DNA from: Berberis thunbergii
Taxonomy: Eukaryota; Streptophyta; Magnoliopsida; Ranunculales; Berberidaceae
Assembly (NCBI GenBank): GCA_003290165.1
Contig: QNQO01005767.1
Location: 1 to 64,000, forward strand
Direction of reading: 5' to 3'
DNA: 64,000 nt
A model generated the notes under the pieces. It was given only the letters and a program-made list of their open reading frames with translations, was not told where the DNA came from and did not search any database. The stretch's first letter is position 1. Every line of letters begins with the position of its first letter. Below are positions 47,464 through 59,529 of this stretch, piece after piece. Both the position numbers and the translations under genes were made by a program.

Positions 47464-48186
47464 CATAGGGAGGTGACTAATAATCCCATAAAAATCACAA
47501 CTCTCTTTGAAAGAGCGGCGTGAGCAGCCAACTACAGGTTCTTAACTTTCAAAACTAGTCTACATTATAATTAGGAATGAAAGAAACCTACATTCCTTTT
47601 CCCACAATGAATACAAACCTAGGAATTTTGTACCTTCCTAGCATTTGAACATCAAAACGGCTAATTAAAAGCCTTTTTCTAAGTTGTACTCATACCCTTG
47701 GAAACTAGAAAAATCCAAGAGATTTCTTAGGCTGATGATTTCGAAAGCCTAAAGATCAGCTATTAACAGCAAACTTAAAATTCGTGAAATTTTTTGCTTG
47801 GACTTGAAATCTCAAAAATTAAATTGTCGCCTAAAAAAGGAAAATAACTCACTAGGCCACGCCTTCTTTTTGGAGGCCCCAAGGTACAAGATCAGAATAA
47901 AGTTTGCCCTGAAAGTCATGGTAAATGTCCCCAAACAGTGGAACTTTACCCGAGACATCTAAATCATGAAGAGAAAATACGCTAACATAAAAGCAACATC
48001 GATTAAAGGACCAATGGCTCAAAGTTTCCTTATTCAAGCACTGCAGTTGTCTGAAGTTCCATCTAAAACACAACACACAAAGAAGTTCCATCGAAAACAC
48101 AAGCACACAAAACACCACGAGAACACAACATAGAAGCAGACTAATTAAAACATACCCCAGCGATTTAGTCTTTTATTTGGTCTGCT
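47464..48186. other. Intergenic, 3' flank of the MYB gene
   Basis: No gene recognised. The PUF and MYB genes are convergent here, with the TRIM between them. Confidence 0.5.
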
Positions 48187-49319
48187 TCACCAGTCACCTA
48201 TATCAACTGAGTTGGAGACCATCTCCATGAAACCGAGTTCCTTCATCACATTGTCAAGCTCCTTGGGGATATCATCGATTCCCAGGAGAGGATTTGGATT
48301 CCCTAGCCCAGGCACAAAAACTGTTGATGGAAAAATTGATGGATCAGGAAATGTAAGAAAGGCAGAAAGGTCAGCATCTCCATACATCATATTGCTTTGC
48401 CCAGCCACCATGTTGTTCTGCATTTGATTCACCAGGAATGGGTTGTTCTGCATTTGATTCACTGGGAACTGGATGCATGGCATATTGTTTCCAAAGCTTC
48501 CCTGGATTTGCCTTTCCTGGCCTGTCAGGGGTTTGTTCCGAGGAGAGACTCCTCCATTTTCCAAATTCAGCTTCCCTTTGCCTTTATAATCTATGTCCTC
48601 GTCCAAATTCCTGATGTAGTCCTCCAAAATCGTTGACTGTGGTTCCCCTGCCTTCCGATTATTGCGTTTTGACAATTGCCTCCTCTTGGTCGCATTCCAG
48701 TGATTCTTGATTGAATTTTCAGTACGCCCTGGGATCATCTTGGCTATCTCTGCCCACCTATTTCCAATTTGCATGTGCGCTCTCACCAAAGTGGCCTCCT
48801 CATCTGCAGTCCATGCATCTTTCTAGAGGGGAAGCAATTTGATCATGTAAAGGGTTAGTCTCAATGTCTCGTCAAAGTAAGGTTAGTTGTTGTCTGAAGA
48901 TACAAGTCTAAAGAGAGAGATCCCATCAACTTTGAATCAATGCAGAAGTTAAAATTGCAATTCTAGTATACAGATTCATCTCAGGATACATGCAACACAG
49001 AAATTAGAGTTTAAAGGAAGGGGAAACCTTTATATCTGGACGAAGGTGATTGTACCAACGCTCCCGGCATTGTTTCCCCATCCTACCAGGCAGTGCATTT
49101 GCTATAGTTAACCATCTCCTTGATCCATGTTCATCAACAAGTCTCATCAGCTTTCTGTAAAGTTGCAAATTTACAGTTAGTACTAATTGAAGCAAAGCGA
49201 GAAAATCAAGTCAATTGACAGGATTTTGCATTGGCTTACTGGTCCTCTTCTAGAGTCCATTGCCCCTTGGTGAAAGGCCTTGGCTGGGGAACCACATTTG
49301 GGAAAGGCTCGTTCTCCAT
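48187..49319 (-). CDS. MYB: R2R3-MYB transcription factor (MYB98/MYB64/MYB115-118 type)
   Basis: Minus-strand exons 49319-49240, 49154-49028 and 48822-48187, with GT-AG borders and intact phase; 280 aa. R2 is at residues ~18-69 ([51 protein letters not shown]). R3 is at ~70-119 ([41 protein letters not shown]). [16 protein letters not shown] and the Trp at the start of R3 are marks of the group with Arabidopsis MYB98 (synergid), MYB64/119 (female gametophyte) and MYB115/118 (endosperm, embryo). [16 protein letters not shown] follows, similar to the conserved block after R3 in that group. The C terminus is Asn/Gln/Met-rich, then acidic ([15 protein letters not shown]), a possible activation region. 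Nuclear DNA-binding role is inferred from family. Confidence 0.94.
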
Positions 49320-49515
49320 CAGCAAAGAAGTGAAGCTGTTCTGAACCAAACTCAGTTGCTCTCCCCTAAGGATTTCACACATAATCAACAATCTGAATAC
49401 CAGGGGAGAGGGAGGAAGGAGATGGTAAAAACAGGAGGCTGAGACAAAAGCAGGAAGGCTGAGTTGCAGAGAAGAACAAGTAAATTGGGGTGAGAAGGAG
49501 TAGGGTTAGAGGGGA

Positions 49516-49523
49516 TTTATATA
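49516..49523 (-). promoter_or_regulatory. TATA box of the MYB gene
   Basis: TATATAAA on minus, about 200 bp upstream of the start codon at 49319. This places transcription start near 49487 and gives a leader of ~170 bases. Confidence 0.6.
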
Positions 49524-49529
49524 CGTGGT

Positions 49530-50719
49530 TTCCGCTAAAAACTAGGTGTTTAATCGCTGTAGATTTCGGAGTTTATCCAACGGCTACAATGACTCCAGTG
49601 GTGGTGATTCAAGTCGCACGTTAGCCCTTTTTTGAAGTTTTGTAATTGAATATAGCTTCAATACATTTTCTATTGTAGCGCGAGAAAACTCCGATAAGAG
49701 AAGAATAACAATACTTCTCTTAATCGGTTGGCAGTACTACTATATTACGCATAGTTTTTATTGCTTTCCAACTTAGGAATTCCATTAACCAGTCCTTGTA
49801 AGGTTATTTGTATCAAATGCTTGTGATTTCTCGTACGTAATTGTTCTTTCAATATAAGATATCGTGTTTTTCTCGTTTCAGAAGTGGATAAGCATGTACT
49901 ACTCAGCGTAGATACCAAATGGCACTTGCCATGATTAATTTCCTTTTTCTTTTTTGACGCTTGTGACTGGCTCCTTCAGATAAGAAACCAGTGCTATCAT
50001 CAACAGCCTAGTGTTGCTTCCTTTAACATGCACGGTGACACATAGTAAATGACGTGCCAATGCCTAGGCATTGGTACAGTCGAGCACAGGACGTTTCACA
50101 CTTTCTTACCATTTAGTCATGATAGATTATACCTGAAGTTTTGCTTGCTAGCTTGTTGTTTTGGAAGTTATCTCTGAATTTGAGACTTTTGGTGAGAGAA
50201 TTGATAGTTCAATTGACTGCCTATATCCTTCTTAACTTCTCAATAATCTGTTCCATGCTCAGGATGTCTTTAAGCATGATATGATTTGTAGATTGTAAAT
50301 TTTATGCATCTACTATATTATTTCATGTGTTCTTCGACAGATTTGATACAATATCACTCTCCACCTTTAATTTCCTTTTATTTCAAAGCAGCATGTCATT
50401 AGTTGCAAAGAATACAGCTTCGGAAAGTAACATTTTGTATATAATGCAATACGTAATCTTATCAAAGTTGGATTCTCGTATTTTTTTCACTATATAGGGT
50501 GATAGACCGGAAGTAGATGACCACTTTTAACTTCCCTTCTCTTGCTCCCTTACCTTGTTTCCTTGAGAAATCATTTCTCTGCGACCAAGCATTGTCAATT
50601 TTTTTTGATGAAGACCAAGCACTATCATAATTGCTTCAATTATGCCCTCAAGGTCCCATAGAGTATGGTACTCTGAGATGTGGATGTGTAGGGATTGCCA
50701 AAATTTGTTAAGGTTGACA
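49530..50719. other. MYB upstream region, no gene
   Basis: AT-rich promoter/intergenic DNA; no further coding signal. Confidence 0.4.
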
Positions 50720-50880
50720 TTTTTTTTTTGAAAGGCAAGCAGGGTTTTTATAGGATTCCAGAACTCACTAAAGATGCCGCAAGTTGGGTTTGAACCCATA
50801 AACCTAGTGGTACCATCCGCCAAGCTCTAACCGTTGAGCTGTCATGCCATCCGCCAAGCTCTAACCGTTCAACTTGTGAT
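50720..50880 (-). mobile_element. tRNA-derived SINE
   Basis: On minus, AGCTCAACGGTTAGAGC (50840-50824) matches an RNA polymerase III A box and GGGTTCAAACCC (50797-50786) a B box, ~35 bp apart. The element runs into ATAAAAACCCTGCTTGCCTT and A-rich sequence (T10 on + at 50720-50729). AACGGTTAGAGCTTGGCGG occurs twice (also at about 50869), a partial head duplication. A functional tRNA is excluded because the rest does not fold as cloverleaf. Confidence 0.7.
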
Positions 50881-50896
50881 GTATTAGTAACTGCAC

Positions 50897-51660
50897 TTGG
50901 GGTCACTCCTTCAAGGCGCATGTTCAATATTGGGCACCCTCGACTCAACTACTGCATGGCTCGTGTGGGTTGGGTCACACAGCTCTTCTTTTAGGGGTTT
51001 GGGCATACCTCTTCTAGCTGCCCAAACACAAGAAACGGAACAAAGACAAAAAAAGGTTGTTAAGTCAACAAAAGAAGATGGTTGGGTAAGAGCTACAGGC
51101 AGATATATGACTAGAGTACCCACAACATCTCTAGTGATGAATGATGATGAAGATATGATCTGTGATACTGAGAACAATGCAGTTGTGACAAATGAAATCA
51201 GGAACCATCATGAAGCAGAGGTGAGCAGAGAGACTATTAATAGTGATGCTGCAGGGGAGCAAATGCACGAACATGTCGTCATGATGAACAATTTTAGCGT
51301 CTTAGCAGAACAACCACTAGAAAAAGGGGAGCAAAGAAGTAGACCCTAGTTTGCTGCAGTTGGGAGAGGGGGGCAAGATGGTTGAAGTGATTGAAATTGT
51401 TAATTCTGGGCAGGAGATAGTGCAAGGTTATAAAGCTGAGACTAAGGCTCTTAAAAGAATGAGAGAACTTCTTTCTCTATTTGAGGTTGAAACACTTTTG
51501 ATGATGATAGATGAATATGACAAGGGCAACGAAGTCATTATTCCATTGAAAGAAACTATTGAGAGCGATGGTAGGGATGTAGTAAAGGGAGATCTCACAT
51601 TGATTAAGGCTTTATGGGAAAAGGAAAACAATTCCAGGAATTACGTTGAGCAAAAAACAG
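50897..51660 (+). pseudogene. Possible LINE ORF1-like remnant
   Basis: The frame 50897-51346 and the following 51351-51671 contain EDGWVRATGRYMT and NNFSVLAEQ, similar in style to the end of ORF1 in plant L1 elements (N-FSVL-E). No zinc knuckle or complete domain is seen. A LINE-type 3' tail follows at 51915-51968, so it may be an internally deleted LINE copy. Confidence 0.35.
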
Positions 51661-51914
51661 TCGGATTCTGAAGAGTCAAGTCCTCCTAGTGAAGATGGTG
51701 CAATATAATTAGTGACAAAGAAGTTCTCAAATGCATGCACCCAAGATTTTAGCTTGTATCCTCGAAGATCTTCTAAAACTAAGAAAATGAACAAAAAGTA
51801 CAGATGAAGTCTTCACGTCAAAGAAAAAAGGTAATATCTTACCAATGTTAGTGAATCTTGAGATTAGTAAAGCCTTGTAGTTGTGTTTCTTCCTATGGAG
51901 AGGAATTGTACTAT

Positions 51915-51968
51915 TAATTTATATAATGGTTTAGGGGACCTTAAAACCCTGCTCGCTTAAAAAAAATA
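51915..51968 (+). repeat. LINE-type 3' tail
   Basis: TTATATAATGGTTTAGGGGA then CCTTAAAACCCTGCTCGCTT and an A7 tail. Shares its terminal motif with 41765, 52261 and the SINE at 50720. Confidence 0.55.
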
Positions 51969-52660
51969 TTCAACTTGTGATGTGCATGCATGAGAGATTG
52001 ACACAAAACGGATGGAACATCTATCCACTACGTTGGACTAATAAATGAACTACCAAGGCTTCCAAATCTGCAAACCAAGTGTCCCTTATGTTGTGTGTTA
52101 TTGTTTAGTTTGTCTCCTTTTTCTAAGTCACAAGTATGTCCATTGTGTCCATTTATATAGAAGAATACCTGACAAATTAGTAAACAAACACAATACTAAA
52201 CAGAGAAGAAGCACAAGTGAGTTCATTTCTTGCCAACCAGCCATAGACGTTCAATGGTTCTGGGATCCAATTAAAACCATGCTCGCTTTTAATAAAAGTG
52301 AGTTCATCTCTCGAGCTTTGAACATCTGCATGAATATCAAGCAAAAACTACCTTGTCTATTTCAGGGGAGCTCTGTAGATTGCAGATGAAAACATGAGTG
52401 CATATTCAAATCAAAATAAGTGGCACCAGTTGAGTTGTTCTATATGAACGAGTTTTGGTGTTATTAGCAGTGTTGAGTGTTTTGTAGTGCACTTGAGCTA
52501 GGCAAATGTGCCTAACAGAACGATTATACTACTCATGATATTGCTAAATTCTCTGCTAGTGATTATTTGATTGCTTAGTTGGTTTAACATACACCTTACT
52601 CATAATAATTAAGTTGTGATTAGTAAATGGTTTTTGATTACTAAATTTTCTATAAAAAAC
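51969..52660. other. No gene; another tail-like copy at 52261-52299
   Basis: GGATCCAATTAAAACCATGC then TCGCTTTTAATAAAAG at 52263-52298 matches the SINE/LINE tail motif. The upstream part lacks A and B boxes. Confidence 0.4.
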
Positions 52661-52811
52661 AGAAATTCTATTTGTCGAGGAAACCAGCGAGGGAGGGAGG
52701 ATCCTCCATCTCCCTCGCGATGCGTGCAAGTGATGGGAGGCATGCATTGCGAGGGAGATGGAAAGTCCTCCCTCCCTCCCTCGCTGGTTTCCTCGCCGGA
52801 TAGAATCACTC
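52661..52811. mobile_element. Foldback MITE, copy 2
   Basis: Arms of ~55-60 bp (GAGGAAACCAGCGAGGGAGG on both sides when inverted) around a ~30-base spacer. The tips AGAAATTCTAT and (inverted) GAGTGATTCTAT equal those of the copy at 39352, in the opposite orientation. Confidence 0.8.
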
Positions 52812-53099
52812 ATAAAAAAAAAGTGGGTGGGAACTCCTTAATCTTGATTCTACATGACAACCTACAAATTTATGCACTTTAGGTCCCTGGAGCCGCTAGG
52901 GGCAGCACATATTGTGCACATGTATGTTGTGCAAATCAAGTTATATATACAATATACTAGTGTATTTTTCGTGTCATTGACACGATAAAAAAGACGGGTC
53001 ACGACAATAGATCAAACTTGGTTAAAATCTTAAACAATTAGGAAAAAACACATTTTAAAATTGTCACAATTAATCCTCTCAAAACTTTGACTTTCCAAA
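52812..53099. other. No gene recognised
   Basis: AT-rich intergenic DNA. A small palindrome, CGTGTCATTGACACG, lies at about 52970. Confidence 0.4.
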
Positions 53100-53199
53100 A
53101 TATGTAGTTCATGGTCATTGCTTGAATGTGTCTTAATATTGAAAATACTTACGACGTAAAGTGCATTAGATTACAATTATTTATTTTTTTGGAAAAATG

Positions 53200-53560
53200 C
53201 ATTTGGCATGAATGCATATTTAAAACTTTAAGCGTTTGAATTAATGATTGACTTTAAAACTTTAAGCATTTGTATTAGTGATTGGTTTCAACCATACCAA
53301 ATTTACTAAAATTCAACCACTAAGTAGATAGTTATGATGATTTTCAATTTTAAAAAATACAATTTTTCTTTCTCCGCCACGTGCATTCCACAAACTTTTT
53401 CACCTTTTTGTTCATTTCCTTTGCCCTTAGAAGTTGCAACTTATTTATAAACATGTCATTGTTGATAATGAATCTCCACCATCAACATCTTCCACAATTT
53501 TCAATCATGACCGTCTTTTATCTCCAACGTCAAACGTCATTCTGATTTGTAAGATGGAAG
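53200..53560. repeat. AT-rich dispersed repeat, copy A
   Basis: Shares blocks in order with 58540-58720 and 59030-59340: AACTTTAAGCATTTGTATTA, GATAGTTATGATGATTTTCA, TCTCCGCCACGTGCATTCCA and CTTTTATCTC. No ends or coding identified. Confidence 0.6.
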
Positions 53561-55539
53561 ATAATATTCCACTACTGATCGATCTCAAATCTTACTGCAA
53601 GTGCAAGGTTATTTATTGAGTTAGATAACGGCAAGTACGGGTCGAATCCCACAAGGAGAGCTATAAAATTCAGAAAACTAATTTTCAAATTTCTTTTGAA
53701 ACTTAACCTAGTTAGAAAAAAAAGTGATAGGTGAAGTATTTGAAATAAAAATGCAAGGTAAAACCTAAATGTGAGAGTTATGGCTTTGAGTTTACCATTA
53801 TGAGTAGATGACACCATTATGTCACTCTTAGATTAATCATTCCAAATTCATTAACACACTTAAGGTAGATTCCCATCTCACCTTAGGATGGAAAATATGG
53901 TTGTAGGAATAAATTGATTTTGAACTTTAATTATATTAGTAATCGAAAAATCAAATGTGGATTTAAAAGCATATTAGGAATCTATACTTAAATGAAGCAC
54001 CAAATATCTAACAAATCAAAATGAAATTTAGACTAATAATATGTAAACATTATAAGTATGAGCTTGTTAGAGAAATTGCAATGATAGAAACTTAGCTTAT
54101 TTTGAACTTAAAAAGTAGAAGAAGAAAACATGAATTGAATTCATATGATGAAACACAAAACATCTAACTTACCTCATTGGTTCATGACATAATCAAGTTA
54201 CAAGATCAATCTAAATATTTGTTTTTCTAATACATAAACTTAGAAATTTACCAAAAAAGAACCATCTTGGAGCTATCCTCCCATGAGCACCCACACCCTA
54301 AGGTGGGATGTTAGCCAAACATGGTAAGCTTTATGTCAAACTTCACTTATTTCTCTCTAAATTACAACTACTTCAACTATTTATCTCTCAAAAGTGTTTC
54401 AAAAATATTCTCCCAAGTCTGGGGTATTTATAGGTAAAGAAATGTGAGACTTAAGTGTAAAGATAATGGGGTGAAAGTGGAGTGTTGGAGTGAAATAAAG
54501 AAAAGTGTTGAAGTGAAATAAGATGAAGTGTAAAAGTAATGGAGTAAGATATGAAATAGTGTAAAAGTGAAATAAGATGGAGTGTAAAAATGATAAAAGG
54601 TGGAATGTAAAAGTGATGGAGTACAAATGTGAGAATGGATAGTGAAGTTTGTAGAGATTATTTGGCTATGATAAAGTTTCATGTGGATGTCAAAATCTTT
54701 AAGTTGATTTTTTCGAGATCCGTAGATGATGATACTTTTAAGCTTGACTTCATGGGTACGTGTTTGGGCTTAGAAAATCTTTGATATTTGACAATGCATA
54801 TGTGAACTTTCAATGAGCTTTTATAGTTGTTGATCTTAGCTTTATTGTGCCACTTTGTGTATATACTGAGACTAGTGCTTGAATTTCTACAAAATACACG
54901 CAATGAGATACTTTTATTAGATAATTGAACTTAGCAATTGTTTAGGAGCATAAAATGTCTCATTTATATGTTTATCAACTACTTTGTTTATTCTTGAGTA
55001 ATCCTTGAGATATGTATTGATTTAGCACTCAAGCTTACATCACTGTGAATCTCCTTTACTCCGTTTATTCTCGAGTAACCTCGAGATATATATATATAGT
55101 GATTTTTATTACCAGAATAATTGGACGATTATTTGTCTCTATTGTTTATTTGCTTTCATAGGTACTAGAGGTTTAATTAGCTTATTTTCTCTACAGATCA
55201 AAAGTTCTGAAAAGAAAAATAGGTTTAATTTGTTCATTTTCTCTATAGACTCAGAGTTCTTAAGTATGTATGTCGCATGCATAATGTTTAATACGTACAC
55301 ATATATGACCACCTAGATGATTTTCGAAATATTGAAGAAGGTGATAAATATGTGGGAATTAAGAGGTCAAAAGATATATAAATCTATCATCATTTGGATT
55401 AAATTTGACACTTATTTCGAAAATTAATTCATTGTTATTCTCAAACTCAAACTGTAACAGTCAACCACGTTGGCCACCTTTGGTTTGTTCAACTTTTTTA
55501 AAATACAAAATTACCCTTCACATGAGACACATGTAATGC
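53561..55539. other. No gene; degenerate GTGAAATAAG-type tandem repeat
   Basis: 54430-54640 repeats AGTGAAATAAGATG(A/G)AGTG and GTAAAAGTGATGGAGT-like units irregularly. At 53630-53670 GGCAAGTACGGGTCGAATCC is a motif I associate loosely with plant repeats but cannot classify. Confidence 0.45.
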
Positions 55540-55565
55540 ACATCATCATCATCATCATCATCATC
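55540..55565. repeat. CAT trinucleotide microsatellite, RTE LINE tail
   Basis: Eight or nine ATC units. On minus this is the GAT-repeat 3' tail of the adjacent RTE fragment. Confidence 0.85.
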
Positions 55566-55992
55566 AAAGCCCATTTTCGAGATTTTCGGAATCGGCTACA
55601 TGAATTTTGGTTCTCCAAGTAATGCGATCTTCCCACATTTTTTCACCTAATCCAAGCTCAATGATATCATCATTCACCGTCTTCATCCAAGTTTTCAACG
55701 GTCGTCCCCTCCGTCTACACCCTCCATTAACTTGCCAATCTAAACATTTTCTAATTGGCGCCGTGCTTGGTCTCATCCGCACATGACCAAACCAAGTTAA
55801 ACGTCTTTCTTTAATTTTTTCCTCTATGGACGCTATACCTAAGTATCTCCTAATTCTTTCATTTCTAATTTTATCCTTACGAGTTTTATCACACATCCAC
55901 CTTAACATACGCATTTCTGCTACTGTCATCCTATGCGTATGTAATGCACATGCGAAGTCTAAAACATATATGAATTTTATCAAAAGGGCCAT
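55566..55992 (-). pseudogene. RTE-type LINE ORF, C-terminal fragment
   Basis: On minus: MTVAEMRMLRWMCDKTRKDK, RNERIRRYLGIASIEEK, LTWFGHVRMRP, RGRPLKTWMK, ending near the CAT/GAT tail. It matches the C-terminal part of the copy at 37955-39058 (which reads KTRKDKIRNERI and WFSHVRMRP there), and this frame is uninterrupted. RT core and endonuclease are missing, so it is a typical 5'-truncated copy. Confidence 0.8.
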
Positions 55993-58331
55993 GATTATTT
56001 TTTACATCTCAAAGTTATCAAATGGTTTCTCTTAATCATCGTGCCCAATATAACGATGAAATTCTTGTAAGCCATCCATGTGTCCTCCGTCCTCGATTGA
56101 TAAAACCCATATTTAGGCTCAGCAACAGCTAGGTTGTAATTAGTGATTACTTCCACCACCATTCTTGCATGTAACCACATATTACAAGATAACATCAGGA
56201 CCGATGGAAGATTTTTATCAATCCAAGTGCCCTATGGTAAGCTCCCTGCCAATCGTTCTCTCTGTTTTTTCTCATCTCATCTTCCCCATTCTGCCATCCC
56301 CACTATAGCAATTAACAAAACTAGCTAATGAACATAACAACCATATTTCTGGTCAGACTGATCAACAAAAATCCCAAAATTTTCTCTAATTTTTATACTT
56401 CCACACAACATAAGAACCTATATTTCTTCCTTACAAGCTTGTGCCCTTCACAAGAATCTCTCTAAAGGCAAAAAAATTCATGCTCGTCGATGGTTTCCTT
56501 AGCTCCTTCCTCCCTCCATCACTAGCCTCATTAACTTCTACTCTAAATCTAATCAACCCCGTCATGCCCTGGCCATTTTTATGGAACTAATGAGAAGAAT
56601 TAGTTCACCTGGAATGCAATTATTGTTGGGTTTGTCAACAACAATCTCCCCAAATACGCTTTTGAGTTTTATAAGGAAGTTGGGAATTGAGAAGATTTTG
56701 GGGCCAATTCCATTTCACATCTTTGATCAATTGGATAAGTGATCACTAATTACACCCTAGCAGTAGCAGAGCATCAGCAAGGGTTTTATCAGCCAAGGAC
56801 GGAGATCACATGTACGTCTTACAAGAATTTTATCGTTGTGTTGGACACAAAGATTAAGACAAACCATTTGATGACTTTGGGATCTGCAAAAATAATCATG
56901 GCCTCGGATGAAATTTAGATACGTTTAAGACGGGGCATGTGCATTTCACATGTGAAGGATAATTTTGTAATTTGAAAGAGTTGAATAAGTAAAAAATGGT
57001 CAACATAATTGACTGTTACAGTTTGAGGTTTAGACTGAATTATTTTTTAGATAAGTGCCAAACTCAATTAGACATAAACTATGAAGGTCAGACTCAAAAA
57101 AGTCATTTTCATTAATGTTCCTTTTACCTCATTTTTAGATCTTATATCAATCTTTTCACAAAATGATTTGAGGTTTTCCATTCGAGATGTTATTGCATTT
57201 CTAATGGTGCACTCAAACGCAATCTCATTCGCTTTTTTTTTCTTCCATATATTCATTTGATGTTCGAAATACCATATGCTATAGTGAGACTTTTATTTGG
57301 TGATGAATCTTAAACATTGTCTTGTGTAACTTCGTACGAATAACAAACCATAGCATTTTCAATTATTTGAGCTACTCATCTAGAATTATTTCATCAAAGT
57401 GGTTTCAATTCTACTAGTTAGTTACCTTAGAAAAAGAGAATACAGAAAAATATGGTTTTTTTAGAGTTTTCTGATAAAGAGGTTCCGATTTGAGTTTTAC
57501 GAGTTGTCGGAGTTTCAACTTCAAGCAAACTCGAACCATACTCAATCTTTGTATCTCTTTGTCAACTTTCAATCCTATTTCACTCATTTCTCAACTCTTC
57601 ACATCTATCTCTTTCTCTTCTTCAATTGTATCCTAATAACCCGTTTTCACATTGATTTTATCCTTTCTTTGGTCCCATGCTTTCTTTCCCATCATTTCTT
57701 TCCTTTGTGATTCTCCTATTTAGTTTCGTGTTACTGGTTTTCTAGTTTCTTTGTGTTTGTGTTGCAAGTCTCAGGAGCGTGGAGTGGAATCCATCTTCTT
57801 AGTTATACCATATCAATCCAAACCTTCTTACAACAATGACACCCCAATCCCTATATTCACCTGGCAATAATACATTCAATAACCCATCCAAAACTCCAAC
57901 CCAATATCAACTTCGATCATACCCTTCCCCATCTATCCCATGTATCGCTAATATCCAAATACATTTTTGTTTTCACGCAATCCTCATGTATGTATCAGGT
58001 AACTCTCTTGTGTCGGTTCTTCTTCCCCTTCCTTGCCCCTTCTCCGGTGGTAGCTCTGATCATAGTGAAATCTTCATATGGAGTTGATAATCTTCACCTC
58101 CTATCGATTAAAGGCTCTATGCAAGGGACCATGGAGATCCTTGGTCAGGAATGTAGGAGCTCACCACTAGCTACCATGCTATGGTTGTCGGCTGAATCAC
58201 CAATGGAAGATCAGAAGGCAATAATGACTGGGATTTGGTTGGTGTACCATCTACCTCCCTCTTTGTTATAGTACTAGAGTATGCCTCGTGCCGTTGGCAC
58301 TCAACATAATTTTATTTTTGCTAAATATTGT
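55993..58331. other. No gene recognised
   Basis: Several short open frames on both strands (for example 57836-58087 +) have no domain I recognise. Pyrimidine-rich DNA at 57540-57720. Confidence 0.35.
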
Positions 58332-59390
58332 TGGGGAAAAATTTAAAACGTTGAGAATGAGTTCTTCCTTAATCTTTGAATTCGCCAAAACATTAAGTTT
58401 AGAGATTTTGTTTAAATGTGCATTAAGATACTCAACTCATTTTTCTGGTATGATCGGCTCGTCTCATTACTTTGAAAAATATTAAAGACGTTTATTCGTT
58501 TTTTTAATTATAAAATATATATATATTTAAAATTTTAGCATTTGTATTGATTATTGATTTTGTTGAAAATATCTTCAAAAATACATTTCAACGATACTAA
58601 GTTTACCAAAATCAGACAACGATATAGATAGTTATGATAAATTTTCATTTTGCTAAAAAAAGGAAAACACAATATTTTCTCTCTTCACCACATTTACATT
58701 CTACCAACATTTTATCTCCACCACTATCGCCATTTTTGTTCTCAATCAACATTGAATTGTTAGTTGATTCTAATTAGTGTAAGCCTATTCAGTCAAATTT
58801 GAATCAGTTGGAGGAAAATTTTAAACGCCGAGAATGAACTCTTTCCCAATCTTTGAATTTGCCAAAACATGAAATTTATGGTTTTTGTTTAAATGTGCAT
58901 TAAGATGCCCGACTCATTTTTTTTGTATGATCAGCCCGTATCATTGCTTTTAAAAATATTGAAAAATATTAAAGACGTGTAATACATTATACGTTTTTTT
59001 AATTATGAAATATATATTTTTAATATTTTGGCCCTTGTATTGATCATTGATTTTGTTCAAAAGATCTTCAAAAATGCATTTCAACGATACTAAGTTTATC
59101 AAAATTCGACAATGTTGTAGATAATTATGATAATTTTCATTTTACTAAATGGAAAACACAATATTTTCTCTCTCCGCCACATGTACATTCCACCAATTTT
59201 TTTTCAAAAAAAAATTCATTATTTTTGCCTTTCTACATATTTTATATTTACAAATATGCCATCATAAAAAATGAATCTCAACCCTCAAATTCAATACATT
59301 TCCCAACTTTCAATCTTAACAATCTTTTATCTCTAATCCTTTCGATTTGACTTTATACTAATCAACAATAAATAGTAAAATCCCATTATG
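58332..59390. repeat. Tandem pair of AT-rich repeats, unit about 480 bp (copies B and C)
   Basis: AAATGTGCATTAAGAT at about 58414 recurs at about 58892. ATTTCAACGATACTAAGTTTA at about 58586 recurs at about 59077. AATATTTTCTCTCT at about 58671 recurs at about 59160. Spacing is 478-491 bp. The end of the unit matches copy A at 53.2-53.56 kb. Confidence 0.85.
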
Positions 59391-59529
59391 AAGTGTAATA
59401 TAGATAAGTCAACGAATTTATTAATGGTAGAGATATTAAAGAGGGTCAGGGCAAAATATAAATCATCCCCTAGGTTCACGGATGTGATAACGAGCGATAT
59501 GAAGAGGATTTATTTCTTTATGCTAATAG

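Noticed and set aside
50780..50845. Functional tRNA gene
   Set aside because: A and B boxes are present but there is no cloverleaf or acceptor stem; a poly(A)-tailed SINE explains the sequence.
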